Shown here piece by piece: positions 21,911-33,739 of a stretch of DNA of 64,000 bases (the first letter of the stretch is position 1; each line of letters opens with the position of its first letter). Under the pieces are notes generated by a model that saw only the letters and a program-made list of their open reading frames with translations, had not been told where the DNA came from and did no database searches. Made by a program: the position numbers and the translations under genes. Source of the DNA: Lineus longissimus (lineage: Eukaryota > Nemertea > Pilidiophora > Heteronemertea > Lineidae); contig NC_088311.1 of NCBI RefSeq assembly GCF_910592395.1, forward strand, positions 10,542,501-10,606,500, given 5' to 3'.

Positions 21911-24900
21911 CTAAAGGAACGCACGTCTTTTGAGTTCACCTACCGGGGTTTGGTCACATTTGACGAATTTGTTCTTGGCATAGAATGTTGCCAGGGCAAC
22001 CTTGATCTCCATCACAGCCAGTCTCATTCCGATGCATGCCCTCTGGCCGGAGCCAAATGGCATGTAGTGATAGGGGTTCCGAGATGCCTTTTCCTCTGCC
22101 GTGAATCTGGAAAAGTTTAGGAGACTTATCAAGGATCCTATTAAGGATATATACGGATATAACTCTGTAGAAAGAAGACGAGTCGTGTGTCCATTTCGAT
22201 CCGTATAATGTATAAGGATCTGTGATAAGTCACTTATACTGTAAACCCGATAAGGACCCGTATGTTGCCTATAAGATGTAATGGTATGAAATAAGCGCTG
22301 CGGCAATCTAGATAGTCGGAACGTTAGGCCCTTCTGACGGATTTCAAAGGATCGAATAACTTTAATTTGCTCGAGAATGGCATTGTAGACGCTGCTGGAT
22401 ACGCAGTTCGTAGTCTTGAAGATCAGGTGGATTTCAGGCCGATTCACCGTCGTTGTGCGGGTATCAATGAAAGGAGGAGACTTTAGGACTGATATTCACC
22501 GCCGATAAGTCGGCATAGTGGATTTACGCAAGTTCAACTCACCTTTCAGGGTCGAATTTGAAGGGATTTGGCCAAATCTCCGGGTCATGGTGTATTCCGT
22601 AGATGGGGAAGCCCACACTGACACCCTTGGGGAAGATAATGCCATTGATGGTCACATCATGGTTGGCCACGCGGTCAAATCTGCAATTGGTAGAAACAAC
22701 TCAAGAAACCGACAGCCTCGCTTCCAACAAGTTAGATGTACCACTTTAAAGCAATCGTTACCACGCCCGACTGGGATTAATAGAGACGTTAAGATCATGA
22801 ACGTCAACGTTATAATATGTGACTGGACTAAATGTCATTCTCATTCTGTGAAAAGTACATTAATCGAAAAACTAATTATCGATAAGTGTGTGAAGTACAT
22901 CCAATGCACTTTACTCATCACCAGATCATCCGCGTCAACATGTGGCCAGGCCGGGAGAATGCTACTTTTCGTACCGAATAGCTGGTGGATACATGCGTAA
23001 TGACTCCGACAATGCCATTTCGAGGTACGTCAGCCGCTGGGCTGATTCGTAGGTCACTTCCTGCAATCATAAAAAGCGGAGGCAATCCTACAGCAGATTG
23101 ACGCCAACCATGGACCATCGCTTATATATATATGTTTATTCGTACAAAACTAGTACAGATTGTTGTGCATAGTGCAGATCAACTTGTCTTTTAACCTTAA
23201 AGTGCATTACAAAAACGTATCTTATGTATTATTAAATAGTGCAAAGGAAGTCTATAATTTGTCCTAACTCTTCCTTTGATAAGAGACAATGACCGGAATC
23301 CCTCAATTTTAGTAGCTCTCTGATTTGCTGTGCGATTCTAAATGATTCAGTGTTCTCATCAACTCCATTTACAATTGAATATGAGTAATTTATGCGGACA
23401 GCGTCATATTTACAAAAACCATATTTCCGACTGATTTTGATAAAGTTTTTACTCAGGTTCGACGCGCTTCCCTCCAGTTACAAGTCCTTACATAACATTA
23501 AGTAAATGTTATCTGATTTGAATATATGTTCGAACCGTTCGATGTCCTCCTTTCCAAAAGTGTCTCCATATCACAATCACTGATTATAAGCGGAATTAAC
23601 TGATTATGAGTCCTACTCGGTATACACATAATCTTTCTTACACATTGCCTCCATGCTGTATATACATTTTCAATGTAATGAGATGTTGTGTCCCAGAACT
23701 GAAAACCATATAGACAGGTAGCAGGCATCTGCTAAACCTCTGAGCCAGTGGGATCAGGGTGTAAACGATCGACAATGCCCAGTCACGTCTTAAATTCTAA
23801 GACTGCGTTAAATATACTCATGGTCAAGAAACTAAACCGATCTTTAGTGGTGAATGCTTACCTTGTCTCCAATCTCCTGATCAATTTCGGCGATGACTTT
23901 ATCCTGTATCTCCGGGTTCATGGCAAGGTTGTAGGCCAAGATGGCAAGAGTCGTGGCTGTGGTATCATATCCCGCAATGAAAAAAACCACCGCGTTCGCC
24001 AGAATCTCCTTACGTAGAATGCCTACAACAAAGGTGCATGTATTAGTAGTTCGCTTTCAATAGCAGACATCATTTGCTTTTTGGTGTGCACCATGAAGTG
24101 TCCATTTTAAACAGTTTAGTCTTCACCTCTCTTCCAGGCGACACGCTTTTGTTGAAAAACGAAAGAAGGGCAAGAGACCACGCAAATTTACCCGATGATA
24201 CCCGCAGCCTTTTTGATGCAGATCAGGAATGAACGAGATACTGGCGTGCCAATATTTATCGGCGTTGTACGTAGTACGTCAATTTTAAGGTCTCCTCGGG
24301 AGGACTAGCGCACAACGCCGTAAATACGCGTAGACTTTGGAGAGCTCGGCTTCTATGGAATACAGCAATGAATCTAAGAATCAAATGGGCCCGGGAAAAT
24401 TACCTTTCGAACTCCATTTCCACTTGGTGCCTGTTGGTAATGATGTCTCTCTGTCGATCGCATCATCGCCGACTTCTTCATTGACCATCAGTTGCATGAA
24501 GTCAACATACGTCTGAAAATACAACAACGTCTCCTTTTTCGTTTTTCAAACCAGAATCTTTCGATGAATTTATTTTGATTTATATTTGCTTAAACTCTAT
24601 TTAAACAATGCACTAGAACGGGGTGTAACCTTAAAGCTTGCAGCACACTAGCCGCCAACTTCGGCGCTCACAGGCATTTTTTGCCGCAAGAGTCCTGAAC
24701 GCCTGAAAAATCCCTAGTCTGCTACGAACGGCGTCGGCGAACGCGACTTGACGCCACTTGCCGCACTTGCCTCTGACCGGGATCCACTGGCCGCCAACTT
24801 TGGCGTCGAGAGGCGTCAGCCGAACGCTTCTTGTCGCCAAAGTTGGCGGCTAGTATGCTGCAAGCTTTAGGCCACGCCCAAAGCTGCCTTCCAACACTGC

Positions 24901-27900
24901 CGAAAATCGTTATCAGAGAACGGTATCAGTGTTATACAAGTGGCGGCGCATGGTGTCAAGTTGGCACAATATCCTCCTGGCCAGGTAAACCCTACGCCCA
25001 AGTTGTCCCTTTACTTTTATCAAAAATACATTATTTCTTAGTTACATATTGGACTTCGGAGATTTCTTTTCGTGAAACTTGACGTGCATTTACTTTGTTT
25101 CAAGATTATCTCTTATTTACCTCCTTCCCTTCCTTTCGTTCTTTCATCACCTGATCCACTACCCCAACGAAGAAATCGACGATATCTTTTTCGAAAAGGT
25201 AGAACCCAAGTTTCTTCATCACAGGCCCCAACTGAGGGAAGAGAACTAGAGAGAAGAAAACAAAGTATCTACAGAAATGCCATCCTCGCGCCAGTGGTTA
25301 CAATATACTCCGCCTCTCGATAGTTGTATACGAGGCAGGAGTAGGCTATCAAAGATGCAGAAATGCCGAAAACATAAAACAATTCGGAATGAAACATTTA
25401 CCCTCAGCAGGCTGTTGCGAGATTCTGTGGTTCTTGCTTCTTCGTATCTTTCATTTCTATAAGGGCAGTGGCATGTGAAGAACCATACAATGGTGTGAGG
25501 AATACCAAAGGATCTGGGGCTGATATAGTTACATGCGTATAACCGAATGAAATCATACCTATGAATAACCAGAACATTCAGGCAATGATATATAAGACTG
25601 AATAAAACTTACGAATCAGAACAAATTTCCAGTTACCAAGACTGATATTGAATATCTTCCTGGCGTTCTTAACGAAAGGGTCGTCAGGATCCTTCTGCGA
25701 GTCGATCTGTATGCCAAACATTGTACTGGCAATGACGTCCATCGTATAAGCTCCCGTTGCACTAGAAGAAATGAACGATTTGTTTAATTAAAACAAAAGT
25801 AATCATATTTTCGCAAACGAAGAGACATTTTCTCTCGATATCTTACTCACTGTACAGTTTTGTGGATGACTGGAACTGCTAATATGCGCGTTTCATTTCA
25901 TGATTATTGATGATCCGATCATTGATTGCCAACTTACTCTTTAAGGTCAACATTCTCTCCTTTCGCCACCTTTTCTGCCATCCCTTGTTGAAATGAATTG
26001 GACGCGCTCTTCACCAAGCGCATCATCTGTAAGTGTATCAACATTGACAACAATTTGCACAAATATATCTAGTAGGAGCAGACTTTCACTAAACGGCACT
26101 TTATCGATCAAAGACGTATTGAATTTTTAAGGAAACTATAGACTCAGCCTGGGATGGAGTGACGTACAGTCTACGAAACTTGTCTCCACAAATGACGAAC
26201 TGACTTTCAGTTACGAAACTATAGTCTCCACACGAAACACATTGGCTTTCAGTAAGCGAAACTAGTCAGTCTCCGCAAGAGACAGATTGACATTGGATTG
26301 AGGTTTAGTTTACGAAACTTGTCCGCCATAGACGGATTGACGTTCATCACGACGCTCGTCTCCCATGCACCTGTGAAAGACGGATTGACATTCATTAAAC
26401 GAAACTCGTCAACGTGTTTAAAGACACTGATAATTCAGGGTGTGACTGATACATGTATATACGTGACATACCAAAGTAATGATTCTTACATTTTTCAGTT
26501 TCCCTGAAGTGAAGGTAGGTGATGCGATGCTACGGATGTGTTTCCAGTGATCGTTCTGCAGATTTGTCATGGCACGTTCGAACTCGGGAGTATTAAAATC
26601 AAAGACCTGTGAGATGGTTGAAACAATATGATAATTAAATGATTGAAATAAAAACACGGAAACTGCTCTTAGCTGTTGGTCTCATTTGGAATAGCTTATC
26701 CGCAATTAGCCAAACCGTCACCCAGCTCCTTAAAAAGGGACTTGTCTATCAAGATAGATGGGCCAATCCGAAGAGAAGAACGAAGCGACGCAGTCATGAC
26801 ATCTTACCCAAAATGTCCAATCCCCTCAGTAACAATCAGCAGCAGGACTTTATCTCTCTAACGCTTTTTGCGCAACTGAGTCTTGATCACAACCATGAAA
26901 CGCTAATTATATTGCACAACATTCAATGTCACAACCTCGCCGAGTAGACGTAAGAAGACGGGACGCAAAACACCGGACTGCTTACCAGACGATTAGGAAA
27001 GTCGTTGAATCTCTTCACTAAGATCTCCTTCATCAACTCAGGGTCAACCACACTGATGAATGGGGTGTGAAAGATGAACGTTCTGCAATTAAAACGGAGT
27101 AGCTCATTGTTATTTTCAAATGCCCGGCGCTGGTGGTCGGTCGCGCCGTCTCCTCAAAAACGCCGGTATCTGCATGAGTAGTAAGGCATGTTGTTTATGG
27201 TCCCGATTGAGGAGGATTGGCGAGGAGGATTCGTCTAAAAATATATTCTTGGCGGGAAATTCAAAAAAAGTTATCAAATGGATAAAAGAGGGCGCTTTAA
27301 TCAGCGGGAAATTTGTTGAGAAATAGTTTTCAAAAGGATAGAAGAGGACGCTTCAATCAGCGCAGCGGGAAATTCAAATTTTGAGGTGACAACAGCCCAT
27401 ACTACTACAAGCTTGCATCGGTACGATTGATCTCGTTTTAAATAATTGGGGTGGCCTTTAGAAAGGCCTTTTTTGGTCCCTAGAAGGACCTTTTTTGGAA
27501 GAGTAGCTCTTCACAGGAACCTCGGAAGATGGTCTTCGTGAAGCAGATACCAGGTTGTCTCATCGGCCGCTTCGAAGAATCGACTTCTGCATGTCTGTAG
27601 CAGAAACCTAGCATCTGGAGTAACCTCTAACATAGTGATGTTGAAGCTGTCTCTTCGCACCTGACGTGCTCGATCATGCTTCCATCCATTGTGTAGAATA
27701 TTTGCCGGTAGAATTAATACCCCGCTGCAGGTGATCATTTCTGGTTGGTAGTTCTTGTGTACAAACTTGGCCGACTCAATGACGCTCCTAGGTTGATCAA
27801 AGATTGGTTTTGGGTGAAGTCTTCATCCTGGAGCTTCCAATACTTGGTCGGGTCCAATTCTTCTAGATGTGCGTAACCACTGTCGATCATGTAGCGCTTA

Positions 27901-30900
27901 GAGTGTTAGACCGTAGTTCGGCTGGTCATGGGTTCGACTCCCGGTGAATCTGCCACATTTTTTTAAATTTTTTTCTTTATCATCTTGTCATCTATTCATT
28001 CATGTTCATCATATTCTTTTCATTATTATCATTGTCATTATTATATCTTGAAGAAAACCTTTTCAAACTTCAGCACGCACAGATTCCATGTGTTCGAATA
28101 CTTCCGAGGATGATTCATATTTGCAGCAAGATTTCTCGAGGCTACATTGGGGTGGAAAGGTATTTCTGTCAGACCGTGACTTCTCCAATAAAGATTAGTT
28201 AAAGAGCATCCTGAGATTCAGGCTTTTTATACTCCTTCGTCATATCGGGAGGAGGAGTAGATTGAAAACCACTGCTGCCAGGATGTTAAAAGGGGATCGC
28301 CGTTCGTTCACATACTATTTACTGGAGTACCGGTACGGCAGTGGAGTGTGTCATTTTTTCATTCAAGCAACGACCGATGTAAACGGGCAGACGGCGTGAG
28401 CCTTTAAAAAATCACCAACTGCAATAAAGATCTCACCAAAACAGAATGTAACTGTTGGCCTTAGATTTGCAAGACATATCCAAACCACCTCACAACACTT
28501 GCAAAATCATTATTAGCGAGAAAAAGTATGCTACAGAATGAGGAGGTGCACGGAAGGGAATTCGAACACTAGTCATCTTGGTTGCCTGGATCTCAAACCT
28601 AATTTGTCCCTTCAAATCACAGCCGGCACGGCACAGTGAGCATCGGCAGAATGGATTCCAAGAGAATTGACTCGAACTTAAGAACAAATCCGCCATGTCG
28701 CTGACATCATTGGCGCCAAAAACTATTTCTTTTGACCCTCTTGACCTCGATTCTAAAAACTTTTTCAAAAAGGCCATTCAAACGTAAAATCAACTGCAAG
28801 CATTATCTTTTATATCACTGAAGTATATAAATACGATATATTGGGAAAAATCTGTACAACTATCGAAATATAAGATTACTTGGAACTATTTCGGCCAATC
28901 ACTCTGCGTACCTGCGCGAACTAGTCACAATTGCGGTGCGTTTTCAATATGGCGAAGACTTGAATGGTATTAGAGGTATGTTATCTGGTCATGCATCACC
29001 TCGCTCGTTGATAAGAGGCAAATAGAATCCCCACCTGAACATGAAAGCCTTGACGGTTGCATCACATTATTGACATCATCTACAATGGTTACACACATCT
29101 AGAATAATTGGACCCAACCAAATATTGGAAGCTACAGGATGAAGACCACTACCCAAAACCAATCTTTCATCTACCCAAGAGCATAAATGAGTCGGCCAAG
29201 TTTGTACACAAGAACTACCAAGAACCAGAAATGAACACCTGCATGGGGGTAATAATTCTACCAGCAAATCTTCTACACAATGGATGGAAGCATGATCGAG
29301 TAGGCCTACGTCAGGTGCGAAGAGACAGCTTCAACATCACCATGTTAGAGGTTACTCCCGATGCTTGGTTCCTGATACAGACATGCAGAAGTCGATTCTT
29401 CGAAGCGGCCGATGAGCCAAGCTAGTATCTGCTTCACAAAGACCATCTTCCAAAGTTCCTGTGAAGAGCTACCCTTCCAAAAAAGGTCCTTCTAGGGACC
29501 AAAAAAGGCCTTTCTAAAGGCCACCCCTAATATTTAAAAGAGATCAATCGTACCGATGCAAGCTTGTAGTAGTATGGCCTGTTATCACTTCAAAATTTGA
29601 ATTTCCCGCTGCGCTGATTGAAGCGTCCTCTTCTATCCATTTGAAAACTATTTCTCAACAAATTTCCCGCTGATTAAAGTGCCCTCTTTTATTCACTGAG
29701 AACTAATATTTTGAATTTCCCGCCTATAGTATCTGGCGAATCCTCCTCGAGAATCCTCCTCAATCCGGACCATAAACAACATGCCTTACTTCTTGCATGC
29801 GTATTTTGGGAACAAAAAGAGTTTCGACAGTTCCGTTCTGGACTAGAATCGTTGTCAAGTTTAATAAAAAATATAAAGCTCGACTTATATCTATTTTGGT
29901 ATAATGTACATTGTATTTCCCACTGCTAACTCGAGTACTCAACCCCCGGAAAGGGATTCGGCGGGCAAACGGGGCAGATCAGTAGCAAGTGGATGACGTA
30001 TAGTGTCTGGACGGTATACCTTCATGACTACAGATCATTGAATACCTTCCCTGAATCTTTGGCCGACTAAGGGACAGGCTAGCTTTTTCTGCAGTGGACC
30101 GGCCTAGTCCTGTCGCCGGGTGTAGAAATGGATGACCAAATGGACTGCACACGGATGAGGATCGTCCTTACCTGCAAACTCCCTTGTCCTTGTACTGATT
30201 ATAGAGTTCCAACTCAAGTTCTAAAAGCGTTTTCTGAAATGAACGTAATCATCATCTTCAGGAGGGCACACGGGAGACCACTTCTAATATTCGACTAAAT
30301 TCGAAGTAGGGTTTGGTTTCGACATATTAATTGTATAATAGTGGGGTTGCGACAAAGAACATCCAACAAAACGTACGCTTACGCGTAGATTTTTGCGTAA
30401 TGCTAGTTGGGACATCTCAAATTCTTTTTTACTTTTTACTCTTTTCAAAGACGGTAGGCTCCGCCCATGCTTCCCGGTCCGCAAAAGAACTCACAGAAAG
30501 GTACGGAGGAGACCGGTAAAGACTATTTCTCAACTTACCCCTCGCATGCGGTACATGGTACCTATCAAGGGAAGAGGGAAAGGCCCAGTGAAGCCACATC
30601 GGTCAATGTACAAAAAGTAACAGCGATAATAACTAAAAAATAAAGAAGATTGGTTAAAACACAACACAGGCCCCTCGTTATGTGATCGAATGTACTGATA
30701 TACTCGTCACCCTAGGACAATAACTATCATTCGACAAACTAGACCTGTCTACAGTCCCCATTTAAAATATATACATTGGAACCTGTCTCAATGAAAACCT
30801 CTGTAAGTAGGACACACTCAATGATTTTGTTCCCAAAGTGGTTACTTTCATTTATTTTGTCCTCTGTATTAAGGACATGTTTCTATACGTCAGCACTTTT

Positions 30901-31093
30901 CTGTCTCAAGAGGTTCTCCTGTAGTTCTGATCATGCGCCAGGCAACTCTCTCAGGCAGGATATTTCGCTGTATACCTGGCCGACACTAAAGGGATGACTT
31001 AAATGCAAACTATACTCACAAATAGAGCCCAAGCAGGAGACTGAAGACCACAAGGATCCAAGTAGGAGCCTCCACCAGTCCTAGAATCTCCAT
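21911..31093 (-). CDS. Cytochrome P450, CYP3 clan, 13 coding exons
   Basis: Microsomal monooxygenase. Exons in coding order: 31093-31020 (start and membrane anchor [13 protein letters not shown]), 30632-30539 (GPFPLPLIG hinge), 30233-30172, 27082-26986, 26606-26490 (C-helix WKHIR, then [10 protein letters not shown]), 26026-25938, 25761-25613 ([13 protein letters not shown]), 25245-25121, 24512-24404, 24022-23862 (I-helix AGYDTT), 23060-22975 (ESLR, ExxR motif), 22680-22543 (ends FDPER) and 22106-21944 or 21911 (heme loop [10 protein letters not shown]). All introns are GT-AG and phases agree at every junction, giving 488 residues to position 21944. CYP3A-type proteins are about 500 residues with 13 exons. 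A GTAGGT donor at 21943-21938 may lead to one more short exon. Otherwise the frame runs ten residues further to TAG at 21911 and the usual C-terminal strand is lost. The order and motifs ([14 protein letters not shown]) point to the CYP3/thromboxane-synthase group. The exact subfamily and substrate are unknown. Confidence 0.93.
23130..23740 (-). pseudogene. LINE reverse transcriptase 3' remnant in P450 intron
   Basis: The minus strand encodes [28 protein letters not shown]...[12 protein letters not shown] and, after a frame change near 23490, [28 protein letters not shown]. This is the conserved C-terminal region of a large group of animal LINE polymerases (W-x-C-x-R-K and RTH boxes after the thumb). 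There is no catalytic core, so it is a 5'-truncated insertion. It has the same orientation as the host gene and lies between the I-helix and ExxR exons. Confidence 0.75.
24632..24869. mobile_element. 238-bp MITE in P450 intron
   Basis: The ends are inverted: TAAAGCTTGCAGCACACTAG on the left and CTAGTATGCTGCAAGCTTTA on the right. The match continues as GCCGCCAACTTCGGCG / CGCCAAAGTTGGCGGC, giving about 36-bp arms. The centre is GC-rich, unlike the intron around it. It has no coding capacity. The superfamily is not assigned. Confidence 0.8.
27172..29803. mobile_element. Large foldback element, ~720-bp inverted arms
   Basis: 27172-27894 is the inverted copy of 29077-29803, at very roughly 90 percent identity, around a 1.2-kb centre. 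Landmarks on both arms are TAAGGCATGTTGTTTATGG, GAGGAGGATTC, GCGGGAAATT, TACGATTGATCTC, AGGCCTTTTTTGGTCCCTAG, GTCGATTCTTCGAAG and TTCCAATA(C/T)TTGG. Each arm carries the same reading frame (minus at 27738-27511, plus at 29108-29425) with LPAN(I/L)[27 protein letters not shown] and [13 protein letters not shown]. The protein is not recognised. It lies in P450 intron 3, between exons 27082-26986 and 30233-30172. Confidence 0.8.
27885..27968 (+). ncRNA. tRNA-like (pol III B-box) sequence in the foldback centre
   Basis: GGGTTCGACTCCCGG fits the B-box/T-arm consensus and is preceded by GTAGCGCTTAGAGTGTTAGA, which resembles an A-box region. GTGAATCTGCCA and a T-run follow, as a pol III terminator would. 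I could not draw a clean cloverleaf, so this is more likely a tRNA-derived SINE head than a functional tRNA. Confidence 0.35.
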
Positions 31094-32860
31094 CTCGTCA
31101 GCAGTTTTACACCAGATTAGACCAGTGTCTTCCACAAATGCGAGACCAGTACGTCCTGACACACACAGAAAATTGGTTTACGTTGAATTAATTGACTGAA
31201 TCTAGGCCATGACCATCCCAGGGGCCAGCCAGCTTTACCAATGGTGGGCTGTCAATGGATGACTATGACAAAACAGCTTAATATAGCAATTCAATGGAAA
31301 ATCAATGATGTGCACTTGATTGATGCAAAAGACCTATATCATTCTTGCTAGACAGGTTTGGTCATAAATAACTCTTTCAGCTGGTTAGCAATTATGAAGG
31401 GTTTTAGAATCGGCCATGGACTCTTACTGGTTATCATTTCTATTCTTTAAGATTTTATTGGTCCAAAAAGGTCAGTTCGGTGAACTCTTCCAGCTGGTTA
31501 TAATCTGCAGAGGGCATGGACTCTTCACGCTGGTTATCATATCTCCAGGGTTTTTGCTATATTCTCTCCAAGCCTCCAGTGCAGTGTTTGTAAGAAGCAA
31601 TCACTCCCACTTGGTATGAATTCTGCAGAGTTTCGCGAATCACTCCTTTTTAGCTGGTAATCTTATCTCTGGTCTCATAGGAATATTACATTTCCAGACG
31701 GCAAATCCTTTAGACTCTTCCAGCTGGTTATCTGGTCTATGCAGAATCTACAGACAATATACTTTTACTAGCATTGTACCCGTGGCGCAGGCAGGTTCAT
31801 ATGGGCTATACCTTGAATAGATTGAATCGCAATGAAAATCTAATGCAATATCAAAGGAGCAATACCGAAGAGACAAATTAAACAAACCATTTGTCCACAG
31901 ACTCGGACCTAGCTGTAGCGTGCTGTATGCGTGCATAAAAAGTATATAAATTGGTCCGATAGAGAAGATGAGGCAATGTCAATATGCCTCGTTCCTTAGT
32001 CAGCAATATGTCGGCCTCCAAATGGCTCGGACCAACTGCACTATCACTACATGTACTATAATTTTAAAATGCGTGCTCCTTCTACATGTAGCATGATCTC
32101 GGGCAAGGCACTTAGTCGACAGGCAAGCTAGAAGTTCAGCACCGTGAGCAGCTCCTTGATAAGGCCATGCCAAGTTCAGAGTGCCTCTTCAGATACATCA
32201 AGTATTGAAAGCTGTCGTGAGCACATAAACAGACCATGGTAACCTTCATTTGAAAATCCCTTCATAATCAAGGGCTAGCACTGGCTAACGCAGCACCCAT
32301 AAACAATAGACCACCAATTTGACCCCAGCTCCTTACTGCGGGAAGACCCAAGTCCAGCAACCAAAAGTACCAAAAATATATTTTTGTTTACATTTGAACT
32401 GCACACATGCGTTTGTTTACAATTTCATTTCCCGCGAAATCGTGGATTGAGAATAACATTAACCTGGGTTCAGCAGGTCAGCAGGTATACCGGCTGTTCC
32501 AATCATCCCCCACAGCCAGCTGTTCAAAAGGTAATGTTATTCACCCCAGAGGGAGTGCAGATAATTGATTAAGTCCCTGCATAATTTAACAGCAATAAGT
32601 GGTAAGGAGAATTGACAGTGTCCGATTAAAAATCCCTCATTACTGCTCCACTGAAGTAAATTTTTGAACAAAACCAAGACTTTGCATCAGGGTAAGGTGT
32701 CACCACAATTCATGCAAAATTTCAAGGCAATCCAACGCCTCTAAGTGTGACTTTATTCGTCCCCCTTCCAGTATTATTATATAGATGAGAAGGTGTTTGT
32801 AGGAAAACTCCACCTGGGAATACATGTACACAATCTCTTCCAAGATTACAATCTATTCAA
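31094..32860. other. P450 upstream region; no gene seen
   Basis: This is the 5' side of the minus-strand P450. No TATA box or other element can be defended. A phrase GACTCTTCCAGCTGGTTATC recurs in variants near 31420, 31482, 31522, 31648 and 31710, so there is a short degenerate repeat at 31370-31740. The rest shows no domain-bearing frame. Confidence 0.35.
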
Positions 32861-32861
32861 T

Positions 32862-33045
32862 ATTGTGAAGAGAATGTGCAAATTGTGAAACGAATTGTGG
32901 AGTAAATGTGCAAATTGTGAAGGGAATGTGCAAATTGTGAAACGAATTGTGCACACTGTGAAGAGAATATGCACATTGTGAAACGAATTATGCAAATTGT
33001 GAAGCGCATTGTGAAGTAAATGTGCACATTGTGAAGCATACGTGA
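32862..33045. repeat. Minisatellite of AATGTGCAAATTGTGAA type
   Basis: About twelve 15-bp modules alternate AAATGTGCAAATTGTG and GTGAAACGAATTGTG variants, forming a roughly 30-bp higher-order unit. Open frames across it (HNLHNSFHN-like on the minus strand) are repeat artefacts. Confidence 0.8.
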
Positions 33046-33133
33046 AAAGTGAGCATGCGTGAAACACGGTATTAGGTACCCCATTTCAATTGTTTTGCAT
33101 CAGTTTGGCTCGGACCTCCGATGAGACAATTAA

Positions 33134-33736
33134 GACATTCATTATGAGTGTGAGGAGTGTTCCAAAGATTTCTCTAGTTATTTCAGCATGAAACGACATC
33201 GTATGACAAAGCATCAAGTTGAGGCACCTGATGATAGCGATAACGAAAGCATTGTGTCAGATGATAGCACTAATGAATCTGAGAGCGATTCATCCATGGA
33301 AGTCTCATCAGATGACGGTGATACTAACAGTGAGAGTACGAATATGACCAAGGATGCAAAATCGACTGTTTTCGAGAGAATGATTGTAAAAGCTTATGCT
33401 GTTCACAGGGATGAAAGAGACCAAAAAATGTCCGAACTTATTGGAGAGGGGATTGACAAGAGCGTTGCAGCACAAAGGGTGCATGAGGAACTCCTACCAA
33501 AATATCGAAAAAGTCTTCGTAATATTTTTCAGAACTCTCTGCATACTATGTAAATGTTACGCAAACATCCCGTTTACAAGGCAATAATGACAAAAGTAAG
33601 AGAACTGGAAGATGACGACTTTGATCGAGATGAGGCCATACGCTCTGCACTGTCTCATCGAAAATATCTTTTGTACAGAATGATACCTTCAAACGTTGAG
33701 TCTGACGAAGAAATGTCAGATGAAGAAAATAGCTAG
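33134..33736 (+). pseudogene. Acidic C2H2 zinc-finger reading frame with internal stop
   Basis: After an in-frame TAA at 33131 the frame encodes a classical finger, C-x2-C-x12-H-x4-H (YECEECSKDF...KRHRMTKH, about 33143-33211). A Ser/Asp/Glu-rich acidic stretch follows (about residues 18-55 from the ATG at 33188), then a helical domain (VFERMIVKAYAVHRDERDQK, RVHEELLPKYRKSLR). TAA at 33551-33553 interrupts, and the same frame reopens with HPVYKAIMTKVRELEDDDFD and ends in an acidic tail at 33736. Conservation of composition across the stop suggests a single recent nonsense change in one protein, or two exons. The family is not recognised. The nucleic-acid-binding role is inferred from the finger only. 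A 5' exon may be missing, since no ATG precedes the finger. Confidence 0.5.
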
Positions 33737-33739
33737 GAA

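Noticed and set aside
27885-27968. Functional tRNA gene
   Set aside because: Only the B-box/T-arm is convincing; acceptor and anticodon stems do not pair cleanly, so it is kept as tRNA-like only.
32846-33084. Two minus-strand frames with HNLHNSFHN-like repeats
   Set aside because: They come from the AATTGTGAA minisatellite; similar frames exist in the other phases.
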